Source: Prevotella sp. (GTDB lineage: Bacteria; Bacteroidota; Bacteroidia; Bacteroidales; Bacteroidaceae). From it: DNA of 53,063 nt. The notes under the pieces are model-generated. The model was given only the letters and a program-made list of their open reading frames with translations. It ran no database searches and had not been told where the DNA came from. The stretch covers positions 1-53,063 of the forward strand of contig JALEKD010000018.1 in assembly GCA_022769285.1 (NCBI GenBank), given 5' to 3'. This document shows, in pieces, positions 1 through 8,300 of the stretch. A program made the position numbers and the translations under genes. Numbering within the stretch: the first letter of the stretch is position 1; each line of letters opens with the position of its first letter.

Positions 1-298
1 AAAAAAGCGCTGGGATGGCGAGGGTCGCCCATAGTTTCCAAACCGCTCCAGGGCGATAGGGGAATGGCGGGTGCGGGAACCGTGGTCGCCCTGCTGACAG
101 CAGAAACTGCTTTTTTGCCTTTTTACTCTTTTACTTTGCACAGTGGTGACCGACCTTTACGTTTCCTGGAGTCGTCTTTAGCTGGCTGGGAGCCACCATT
201 AGCTTCGTAATGACCGTCTTTAGTCCGCCAAAGGCGGTCGGGCAAAATGTTATAACCTTTTCGCAGAAAAACATAACGCCTTATCGGCCGATAGTATG
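1..298. other. Non-coding or unassigned left edge
   Basis: No gene is supported here. One plus-strand frame is open from base 1 to a TAA at 208-210, but its translation resembles no family I know and it runs into a palindromic repeat at 195-215, so I leave it unassigned. It could be the tail of a gene starting outside the window. A weak 5-bp hairpin (99-111) followed by six T lies after position 98. The stretch also holds the diverged intergenic palindrome described in the findings. Confidence 0.5.
195..215 (-). repeat. Copy of an intergenic palindromic element
   Basis: Read on the minus strand this is GGTCATTACGA, then A, then GCTAATG, matching 33459-33477 at all but the central base. In both copies a GCTAAAG follows after the same 14-base spacer. 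CATTA and TAATG form a short inverted repeat around a 6-base centre. The function is unknown. The shared spacing argues for common descent rather than chance. Confidence 0.55.
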
Positions 299-306
299 TA
301 CCTTTG
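299..306 (+). promoter_or_regulatory. Bacteroidetes -7 box for the copper ATPase gene
   Basis: TACCTTTG fits the Bacteroidetes -7 consensus TAnnTTTG exactly and lies 31 bp before the chosen start codon at 338. No clear -33 TTTG was found at the usual distance. Confidence 0.6.
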
Positions 307-337
307 CAAGACAGATAAACTGAAAGGTAAAATCGTA

Positions 338-2230
338 ATGGAAACAAGGACAATAGCCGTATTAGGCATGATGTGTGCCGGATGTGCCGCCAATGTAGAG
401 CGGCGCCTCCGCGAGATAGACGGAGTGGCCCAGGCCAATGTAAACCTGGCCGCCCGCACGGTGCTGGTAACCTACGACCCCGCCCGCACCTCGCCCCAGG
501 CCATGAAGGGGGCTCTGAGCGGCGTGGGCTACGACATGGTCATCGAGGACGACCGCAATGTAGAACAGATAGAACGGCGGGCCTATCGCCTGCTGCGACG
601 GCGGATGGTTATGGCCTGGGTTCTGGCCGTGCTCACCATGGCCATTAGCATGGGGTGGGTACACCTGGGCAGTGCCGACATGGCCAACCAGACCATGATG
701 CTGCTGGCCGCCGCAGCCATGGCGTGGTGTGGCCGCCAGTTCTATACTTCGGCCTGGCGACAGCTTATCCACGGCGCAGCCAACATGGACACCTTAGTGG
801 CCATGAGCACCCTCATATCCTTCGCGTTCAGCGTGTTCAACACCTTCTGGGGCGACAGCTTCTGGGCAGTCGCCGGCCTGACGTGGCATACCTACTATGA
901 CGCCACGGTGATGATATTGGCCTTTGTGCTTACCGGCCGCCTGTTAGAGGAGCGTGCCAAGCGCAGCACGGCCACGGCCATACGGTCGCTGATGGAACTG
1001 GCCCCGCGTACCGCCCACGTGGTTACCGCCGACGGCGTGACCGACATACCCCTCACGGCCCTGCAAGTGGGCGATCTGATAGAGGTGCGCGCCGGCGAGA
1101 AGATGCCGGTAGACGGCAGCGTGGTGGCCTGGGGCACCGCCACGGCCTATGTAGACGAGAGCATGATAAGCGGTGAGCCCGAACTGATACAGAAGCACCC
1201 CGCCGACCGCGTGCTGGCCGGTACGATGGTCCGCCAGGGTGCCCTGCGCTTCAAGGCCGAGCAGGTGGGTAGCCAGACCATGCTGGCCCACATCATACGC
1301 GCCGTGCAGCAGGCCCAGGGCTCCAAGGCACCCGTCCAGCGCGTGGTAGACCGTCTCGCGGCCATCTTTGTGCCTACGGTCTTCGTGCTGTCGCTCCTCA
1401 CCTTGGTGCTCTGGCTGGCTCTGGGCGGCACAGCCCAGCTCCCCCGTGCCATCCTGTCGGCCGTGTCGGTACTGGTCATCGCCTGCCCATGTGCCATGGG
1501 CCTGGCCACGCCTACCGCCCTCATGGTGGGCATAGGGCGCGCCGCCCAGCAGGGCATCCTGGTACGCGATGCCACCGCCCTGGAGAACATGCGGCGCATA
1601 GATGCCATGGTGATAGACAAGACAGGTACCCTGACCCTGCCCCGCGAGGGCGCTACGGCCGCTATGGCCATCACCGAGCGCGAGTCGCTCAAGCCCTATG
1701 CCGCCGAGGCCATCGCCCGGTTGCAGCGGGCCGGCATAGCCGTCTACCTGATGAGCGGCGACCGCGACGAGGCCGTGAGCTACTGGGCCAAGCAGGTGGG
1801 CATCAGTCACTGGAGAAGTCGGGTGCTGCCACAGGACAAGGAGGACATGGTGCGGGCGCTCCAGGCCCAGGGGCACCATGTGGCCATGGTGGGCGACGGC
1901 ATCAATGACAGTCAGGCGTTGGCTGCCGCCGACGTGAGTATAGCTATGGGCCGTGGCACCGATGTGGCCATCGACGTGGCCCAGGTTACGCTTATGGGCA
2001 CCGACCTGCGCCGTATAGCCGATGCCGTGACCCTGTCGCGCCAGACGGTGGGCATGATACACCAGAACCTCTTCTGGGCCTTTGTGTACAACATAGTTTG
2101 TATACCGCTGGCCGCCGGTGCCCTCTATGCCGTTACCGACTTCCAGATAACCCCCATGTGGGCCAGCGCCCTTATGGCCATGAGCAGCGTGAGCGTGGTA
2201 CTCAACAGCCTGCGCCTCAAATGGGCGTAG
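338..2230 (+). CDS. copA: Copper-type P1B ATPase, nucleotide-binding domain apparently missing
   Basis: Membrane pump of the P1B-1 (Cu+) type, 630 aa. Visible in order: an N-terminal heavy-metal domain with a CxxC site (MCAGC, about residues 5-65); membrane segments; an actuator domain with SGE at 278-280; the CPC ion site at 383-385; the phosphorylation motif DKTGT with D427; the hinge motif SGD (473-475); GDGIND at 519-524; and TM7/TM8 signatures YN and MSS typical of Cu+ pumps. Start at 338 rather than the in-frame ATG at 296, because the -7 box at 299 lies inside the longer version. Odd: only 48 residues separate D427 from D475, against well over 100 in complete CopA proteins. The nucleotide-binding N domain with its conserved HP pair is therefore not present in this frame. 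The reading frame stays open across the gap. Activity as a pump is doubtful. Confidence 0.85.
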   Translation: METRTIAVLGMMCAGCAANVERRLREIDGVAQANVNLAARTVLVTYDPARTSPQAMKGALSGVGYDMVIEDDRNVEQIERRAYRLLRRRMVMAWVLAVLTMAISMGWVHLGSADMANQTMMLLAAAAMAWCGRQFYTSAWRQLIHGAANMDTLVAMSTLISFAFSVFNTFWGDSFWAVAGLTWHTYYDATVMILAFVLTGRLLEERAKRSTATAIRSLMELAPRTAHVVTADGVTDIPLTALQVGDLIEVRAGEKMPVDGSVVAWGTATAYVDESMISGEPELIQKHPADRVLAGTMVRQGALRFKAEQVGSQTMLAHIIRAVQQAQGSKAPVQRVVDRLAAIFVPTVFVLSLLTLVLWLALGGTAQLPRAILSAVSVLVIACPCAMGLATPTALMVGIGRAAQQGILVRDATALENMRRIDAMVIDKTGTLTLPREGATAAMAITERESLKPYAAEAIARLQRAGIAVYLMSGDRDEAVSYWAKQVGISHWRSRVLPQDKEDMVRALQAQGHHVAMVGDGINDSQALAAADVSIAMGRGTDVAIDVAQVTLMGTDLRRIADAVTLSRQTVGMIHQNLFWAFVYNIVCIPLAAGALYAVTDFQITPMWASALMAMSSVSVVLNSLRLKWA

Positions 2231-2272
2231 GCCACGGCTGCCCTAACCGTGAAAATATCAAAAAAAATACCA

Positions 2273-2308
2273 TTTGTTTTGAGTTATCTCCTTTTTGCGC
2301 TAACTTTG
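2273..2308 (+). promoter_or_regulatory. Promoter of the metalloprotease gene
   Basis: TTTG at 2278-2281 (or 2273-2276), a 19-bp spacer and TAACTTTG at 2301-2308 match the Bacteroidetes -33/-7 consensus very well. The start codon is at 2490, so the transcript would carry an unusually long leader of about 175 bases. The leader contains a copy of the TATATAATAAGGTG motif. Confidence 0.75.
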
Positions 2309-2424
2309 TAAACAGTAGGTATCATCCCAGCCGTCGGGGGGCTTGCAGGGCGTGTGCCCGTAGCATCCCTGCTGGCCGTCGGCCCTATGGGGTATGCCCT
2401 TGGCCGTCTGGCGAGTTACCTATA

Positions 2425-2438
2425 TATATAATAAGGTG
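2425..2438 (+). repeat. TATATAATAAGGTG motif, copy 1
   Basis: Exact 14-mer, 51 bases before the metalloprotease start codon and within its probable 5' leader. The same core occurs at 14331-14343, 18919-18932 and 35161-35174. Function unknown. Confidence 0.5.
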
Positions 2439-2489
2439 GGCGATGTACCCATGGCCCCGTCCATGGCCGCCCCGGTAAAAAGGAAATAT

Positions 2490-3665
2490 ATGCGCAATAC
2501 GTTTCTGGCTCTATTGGCCATCGTAACCCTGTTAGGCATGGCCGCCTGTTCGGACAAGGACGACCCTACGACCCCCTCCACGAAGGAGGTAGACCAAGAT
2601 GATGACAACACCACGGCAACCATCGACGAGAACTATACCTATCGGTTGCCCGTGATATTCCATGTACTCTATAAGAACGCTGCCGACCCCAAGCAGTATG
2701 TCAGTGCCACGCGCCTGGCCGCCATCTTGGGGCATGTAAACCATCTCTACCAGGGCGGCCTGTACAGCACCGACATTGGGAGCAGTGAGAACATCAAGGT
2801 CAACTTCGTCCTGGCCACCCACGATGAACGCGGGAACAAGCTCAGCACTCCCGGCGTGGAATACATCAAGTGGGACGGCGCTTACCCTATCGACCCGAGC
2901 GATTTTATGAGCAATCACAAGGAGTATGTGAAGTATCTGTGGGAGCCCAACGACTTCATTAACGTGATGGTGTACAACTTTGCTACCGAGGCAGGCAACA
3001 ATGGCACCACGCTGGGCATCAGCCATCTGCCCTTTGTGCTGGCAGGCGTCAATGAGACCGACGGTCTGACCGCCCTGGAGGCTACCAAGGCCAATATCAC
3101 CAAGTCCAACCTCGGGTTTGCCTACTGCTCGTCCATCAACAGCCTGTACCTGGACTACGAGAGCGACCGCTATGCCAATGAGGACCATAATATCAAGTCG
3201 GGCACCATCCAGCAGCTCATGTACGATGCCAATATCACCTTGGCTCACGAACTGGGCCACTACCTGGGCCTGCTCCATGTCTTTGCCGAGCCTGCCGAGG
3301 GCAATACCGACCCTTGCCCCGACACCGACTATTGTACCGACACGCCTACCTACAACCGCACCGCCTATCTGGCCGACCTTACGGCCTATATTAACAGCGC
3401 CCAGGATGGCAGCGTGTCGCTCCGTAGGCTTACTGAGCGTACCGATGCGGCAGGCAACAGTTTTTCTGCGACCAATCTCATGGACTACTCGTTTACCTAC
3501 GGCTTCCAGTTCACTGCCCAGCAGAAGGCACGTATGCGCAGGGTGCTGTACAACAGCCCGCTCATACCCGGGCCCAAGCAGCGACTGCGCGCCGCCAGCA
3601 GGGCAGCCACGTCGGCACCTGCCCCGCAGGGCATCGTAGACCTGCCCATACGCTATATGAAGTAG
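2490..3665 (+). CDS. Secreted zinc metalloprotease lipoprotein, M43/pappalysin-like
   Basis: Predicted lipoprotein protease of 391 aa. Residues 1-19 form a lipoprotein signal (hydrophobic core ending GMAAC, with C19 as lipid anchor). The zinc site is HELGHYLGLLH at 253-263, the extended HExxHxxGxxH form of metzincins. The Met-turn is NLMDY at 329-333, followed by a Q-K-A-R-M-R helix as in Bacteroidetes cytophagalysin-like lipoproteins. Start 2490 was chosen because it puts the signal peptide at the N terminus; an in-frame ATG at 2394 would add 32 residues with no signal character. Likely surface-exposed or periplasmic. The substrate is unknown. It sits alone between its own promoter and a hairpin at 3679-3698. 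Confidence 0.88.
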   Translation: MRNTFLALLAIVTLLGMAACSDKDDPTTPSTKEVDQDDDNTTATIDENYTYRLPVIFHVLYKNAADPKQYVSATRLAAILGHVNHLYQGGLYSTDIGSSENIKVNFVLATHDERGNKLSTPGVEYIKWDGAYPIDPSDFMSNHKEYVKYLWEPNDFINVMVYNFATEAGNNGTTLGISHLPFVLAGVNETDGLTALEATKANITKSNLGFAYCSSINSLYLDYESDRYANEDHNIKSGTIQQLMYDANITLAHELGHYLGLLHVFAEPAEGNTDPCPDTDYCTDTPTYNRTAYLADLTAYINSAQDGSVSLRRLTERTDAAGNSFSATNLMDYSFTYGFQFTAQQKARMRRVLYNSPLIPGPKQRLRAASRAATSAPAPQGIVDLPIRYMK

Positions 3666-3678
3666 GCCATGGCCCCCG

Positions 3679-3698
3679 CGCCACCCTTCATGGTGGCG
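3679..3698 (+). terminator. Small GC-rich hairpin after the metalloprotease gene
   Basis: CGCCACC and GGTGGCG pair perfectly over 7 bp with a 6-base loop, 13 bases after the stop codon. There is no T run behind it, so it may be a weak terminator or an mRNA-stabilising hairpin rather than an intrinsic terminator. Confidence 0.4.
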
Positions 3699-3739
3699 TA
3701 CATATTCAGCAACATATATACCCTAACGATATACACACT

Positions 3740-4987
3740 ATGCAATATACTATACAGGCCCCGAGCCTGATAGACACTACTATAAATCTGCCTGCGTCCA
3801 AGAGCATCTGTAACCGGGCGCTCATTATCCAGGCACTTGCGGGCAGTACGATGCTACCCGCCAACCTGTCAGACTGTGACGATACCCGCGTGATGGCCGC
3901 CGCCTTGCGCGACATGCCCGGGGTGATAGACATAGGTGCTGCGGGTACCGCCATGCGTTTCTTGGCCGCCTACCTGAGTGTAGGCACAGGCACCCATACG
4001 CTGACGGGTACCGAGCGCATGCGCCAGCGCCCCATAGGCGTGCTGGTCGATGCCCTGCGCCAGCTGGGTGCCCACATCGAGTACTTAGGTACCGAGGGCT
4101 TCCCCCCGCTGCGTGTCACGGGCCGTCCCTTGGCGGGCGGTGCCTTAGAGGTGGCCGGCGATGTGAGTTCGCAGTACATCTCAGCCCTGCTGATGATAGG
4201 TCCCATGCTCAGGCAGGGCCTCACGCTGAAGCTCACGGGCGACATTGTGTCGCGGCCCTACATAGACCTCACCCTGTGGACGATGACTGGGTTTGGCGCG
4301 CAGGTCGAGTGGAGCGACGTAGACACCATCAGCGTGGCCCCCGTCCCCTATAGGGCCACCACGTATGCCGTGGAGAACGACTGGAGTGCCGCCTCGTACT
4401 GGTATGAAGTCGTGGCTCTGCTGAACAAGCCCGAGGCCCGCGTAGTGCTACCCGGACTGAGCGACGGGTCGCGCCAGGGCGACTCCGTGACCCGCTATAT
4501 CGGTTCGCTGATGGGTGTTAAGACCACCTTTGACACCCTCGCCGACGGTAGTCAGCAGGTGGTGCTCGCCAGTCACGGCTGTACGCTTCCCCGGTTGGAC
4601 TACGACTTTGTCAATTCGCCCGACCTGGTTCAGACATTTGTCGTGGCCTGTGCCGCCAAGGGCATCCCCTTTCACTTCACGGGGCTGGCCAGCCTGAAAA
4701 TCAAGGAGACCGACCGCATAGAAGCCCTCAAGCGCGAACTGCGCAAGCTGGGCGTGCTGCTCACAGACCGCCATGACAGCGAGCTGATATGGGATGGCGA
4801 GCGGTGCGCCCCCACCATGGAGCCCATAGATACCTATCAGGACCACCGCATGGCCATGGCCTTTGCTCCCGCTGCCCTGACCCTGGGCCCAGTAACCATT
4901 AACCATCCCGAGGTGGTGTCTAAGTCGTACCCCCACTACTGGGACGACCTGCGCAGGGCCGGATTTAAGATTACCCAGACCCCATGA
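3740..4987 (+). CDS. aroA: 3-phosphoshikimate 1-carboxyvinyltransferase (EPSP synthase)
   Basis: Transfers the enolpyruvyl group of PEP to shikimate 3-phosphate in chorismate synthesis; cytoplasmic, 415 aa, near the usual length. Visible: the substrate loop PASKSICNRAL (residues 18-28), the PEP loop GAAGTAMRF at 66-74, SSQYISALL, KIKETDRIEAL and a C-terminal QDHRMAMAF. The loop differs from the E. coli form GNAGTAMRP in Asn-to-Ala and Pro-to-Phe; from memory this is common in Bacteroidetes. The stop overlaps the next start (ATGA at 4984-4987), so translation is probably coupled to the small downstream gene. It heads the run that leads into the PorW and PorX genes. Confidence 0.96.
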   Translation: MQYTIQAPSLIDTTINLPASKSICNRALIIQALAGSTMLPANLSDCDDTRVMAAALRDMPGVIDIGAAGTAMRFLAAYLSVGTGTHTLTGTERMRQRPIGVLVDALRQLGAHIEYLGTEGFPPLRVTGRPLAGGALEVAGDVSSQYISALLMIGPMLRQGLTLKLTGDIVSRPYIDLTLWTMTGFGAQVEWSDVDTISVAPVPYRATTYAVENDWSAASYWYEVVALLNKPEARVVLPGLSDGSRQGDSVTRYIGSLMGVKTTFDTLADGSQQVVLASHGCTLPRLDYDFVNSPDLVQTFVVACAAKGIPFHFTGLASLKIKETDRIEALKRELRKLGVLLTDRHDSELIWDGERCAPTMEPIDTYQDHRMAMAFAPAALTLGPVTINHPEVVSKSYPHYWDDLRRAGFKITQTP

Positions 4988-5367
4988 TATACCTGGTGCT
5001 GGCCCTGGTAGCCTTAGGAGTGGTGGCAGCCCTCACCACGCTACATGCCAAGGACGGCGGCGACACCCAGCCCGTGCCCCCACAGCCTACTTGCGGCACC
5101 TGTACGGGTGGCGACAGCCGCTGCGAGCAAGACTGCATGCTGGAGGCGGCCACCCGCGAGATAGAATATTACGACGACGAGGAGCTGGACCGTTTCCGCG
5201 GTCGCCCCTCTGATGGTTATACCGATGATGAGGTGCGGGAGTTTGCCGATGTGCTCTACACCCTGCGCCCCGATGACGTGGCCGGGTGGAGCCGTAGCCT
5301 GGTGCTGCGTGGCGTTAACCTGCCCGACCCCCTCAAGGACGAACTCATCATGCTGATAGACAGATAA
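4984..5367 (+). CDS. Small membrane-anchored protein with Cys motif, conserved hypothetical
   Basis: 127 aa. Residues 1-20 are a hydrophobic segment (anchor or signal). Next comes a short Pro-rich linker and a Cys cluster (CGTC, then C-x3-DC, about residues 39-58) that could bind a metal or form disulfides. The rest is an acidic helical domain (about 60-127). I recognise it only as a Bacteroidales conserved protein that tends to lie between aroA and the metal permease gene; no function is established to my knowledge. It overlaps aroA by 4 bases and the next gene by 1 base, so it is almost certainly co-translated with them. A role with the neighbouring metal permease is possible but is inference. 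Confidence 0.75.
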   Translation: MIYLVLALVALGVVAALTTLHAKDGGDTQPVPPQPTCGTCTGGDSRCEQDCMLEAATREIEYYDDEELDRFRGRPSDGYTDDEVREFADVLYTLRPDDVAGWSRSLVLRGVNLPDPLKDELIMLIDR

Positions 5368-8300
5368 TGGACATATTTACGTACACTTTTTTTCAGAACG
5401 CCATTATCGGCTCCCTGCTGGCCAGCATCCTGTGCGGCATGGTGGGCACCTATATCGTAACGCGCCGCTTGGTGTTTATCAGTGGCGGCCTTACCCACGC
5501 CTCGTTTGGCGGTATCGGCCTGGGCGTTTACTTTGGCGTCAGTCCGATACTCTCGGCGCTGCTCTTCTCCGTGGCCAGCGCCTTGGGGGTACAGTGGCTG
5601 TCGCACAAGGGCCACGTACGTCAGGACTCGACCATCGCCTTTTTCTGGACGTTGGGCATGAGTGTGGGCATTATCTGTTGTTTTCTTTCCCCCGGCTTCA
5701 TGCCCGACCTTAATTCGTATCTTTTCGGAAGCATATTGACCATCGGCACGGCCGACCTGGTACTCTTGGGTGCCCTAACGTTGGTGGTGGGCTTGCTCAC
5801 AGTGGTGTTCTACCACAGCATAGTGAGCGTGGCGTTCGACCCCGTCTTCGCCCGCTCCCGGCGGTTGCCTGTCAGCCTGATAGAGTACACCATGATGGCC
5901 CTTATCGCCATGACCATAGTGGCCACGCTGCGCCTGGTGGGTGTAGTGCTGGCCATCAGCCTGCTCACTATCCCCCAGATGACGGCCAATGTGTTTACCT
6001 ATAGCTACAAGCGTATGATAGTGCTGAGCATCGTCATCGGCTGGATAGACTGTATGGCCGGCCTGGCTCTCTCGTATGTGCTCAATGTGCCCTCGGGAGC
6101 CTCCATCATCCTGGTGGCTGTGATGGTCTATGCCCTGGCCCGCTGGGGACGCGCCGTTGCGACAGTCCTGCTGCGCCGGATGGCGCTGGTGTGGGTGCTG
6201 GCAGTCCTGGCCCTCACCGGGTGTTCCACCCAGAAGAATACGTCGTCGGCCCGCTGGTGGCATGCCTTCAAGGCGCGCTACAATACCTACTATAACGGTT
6301 CCGTGGCCTATGTGGAAGGCTCCTTGGAGAAAGAGCGGGGCAACAAGGACAACTATACCGAGCTGATACCCCTCTACCCGGTGGGCAACAAGGCCAGCCG
6401 TGAGTTGGGCAAGTCTTACTACGAGACCGCGGTGACCAAGGCCGAGAAGGCTATCCATCAGCACAGCATCAAGCGCCGTCCCGTGTGGGACAAGCAGCGC
6501 CGCAAGACTCCCCGCGACATCGAGTGGCTCAGCCGCCGCGAGTACAACCCCTTCCTCTGGAAAGCCTGGATGCTCATGGGCCGTGCCCAGTTTCACATGG
6601 GTGCCTTCGACGAGGCTGCCTCTACCTTCTCGTACATGAGCCGCCTCTACGCCACACAGCCTGCTATCTACGGCAAGGCCCGGGCTTGGCTCGCCAAGTG
6701 CTACGCAGAGGAGGGCTGGCTCTACGATGCTGAGGACGTGATACGCAACATGGCCCGCGACTCTATGGACTGGCGTGCCGTCAAGGAATGGGACTATGCC
6801 TATGCTGATTACTATCTCCATACGGCCGACTACCGCCGCGCCATACCCTATGTGCGCCGGGTGATACGCCACGAGATGCGCCGTAAGCAGCGCGCCCGTG
6901 AATGGTTTCTGCTGGGCCAACTCTACGCCGCCGTGGGCCAGCCCGACTCGGCTTATCGTGCTTACCGCCGCGTGGTAAGGCTCAACCCGCCTTACGAACT
7001 GGAGTTCAACGCGCGTATCGCACAAACCGAGGTGCTGGCTAAGGGTCAGTCGCGGCGCATGATAAGTCGGCTGCGCCGTATGGCAGCCTCGGACAACAAC
7101 AAGGACTATCTCGACCAGGTGTATTATGCTATTGGCAACATCTACCTGGCCGACCGCGACACCCTGCACGCCCTGTCGGCCTACGAGACGGGCAGCCGCA
7201 AGGCCACCCGTAGTGGCATCGAGAAGGGTGTGTTGCTCCTGCGCCTGGGCAACCTGTACTGGCAGCGCGAGAAGTTCTCGGACGCGCGCCGCTGTTATGG
7301 CGAGGCCATCGGACTGCTGGATCAGGACCGCCCCGACTACCGGCAGTTGTCCGAACGGTCGCAGGTGCTGGACGAGTTAGTGCCCCATACCGAGGCCGTG
7401 GCCCTGCAGGACTCGCTGCAAGCCCTGGCCCGTATGAGCGCGACCGAGCGCAATGCTGCCATAGACCGCGTGATAGAGGCTCTGAAGAAGAAAGAGAAGG
7501 AGGAGCGCCGCGCCCAGCAGGAGAGCGATGCTCAGGCCGTGCAGAGCCAGAACGGGGGCGAGGCGGAGATGACTGGCAACCTTCGCCCCAAGACCCAGCA
7601 GACCACCATAGGTCAGCAGGGCAACGGCCAGTGGTACTTCTACAACCCCATGGCGGTGAGCCAGGGTAAGGCTGTGTTCCAGAAACTATGGGGCAAGCGC
7701 GAGAATGTGGACAACTGGCAACGAATAAACAAGACGGTGGTGTCGGCACAGGGCGGCGGGCAAAACCTGACACCCCAGCAGGCCGACTCGGTGGCCCGCG
7801 AGGCTGCCCGTGCCGACTCGCTGGAGGCTCAGCCCGACAGCGTGCAGAACGACCCGCACCGCCGCGAGTACTATCTCGCCCAGATACCATTCACCCCCGA
7901 GCAGGTAGAGGAGAGCGACCGGCTTATCATGGACGGCCTCTTTCATGCGGGTGTCATATTCAAGGACAAACTGGACAACCTGAGGCTCAGCGAGAAGTAC
8001 CTGCGCCGGCTGACTGACCATTATCCCACCTATACGGGCATGGACGAGGCTTACTATCACCTCTACCTGCTCTATATGCGACAACAGCAGTCGGCCCAGG
8101 CGCAGCGCTGCCTGGATAGTCTGAAGACCCACTACGCAAAGAGCCAGTGGACAACGGTGCTGACCGACCCCTACTTTGTCGAGAACGCCCGGGTGGGCGT
8201 ACACCTGGAAGACTCGCTCTACGCGGCAACCTACAACGCCTTCAAGGCCGACCGTATGGCCGAGGTGCGTACCAATACCGCTTTTTCGGCCCGCCGCTTC

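Noticed and set aside
1..210. Open plus-strand frame from the left edge to TAA at 208
   Set aside because: Translation shows no recognisable family and it overlaps a palindromic repeat; too short and compositionally odd to call, though a gene tail from outside cannot be excluded.
944..2062. Long minus-strand frame inside the copper ATPase gene
   Set aside because: Antisense shadow in GC-rich coding DNA; His/Gly-rich translation with no family character.
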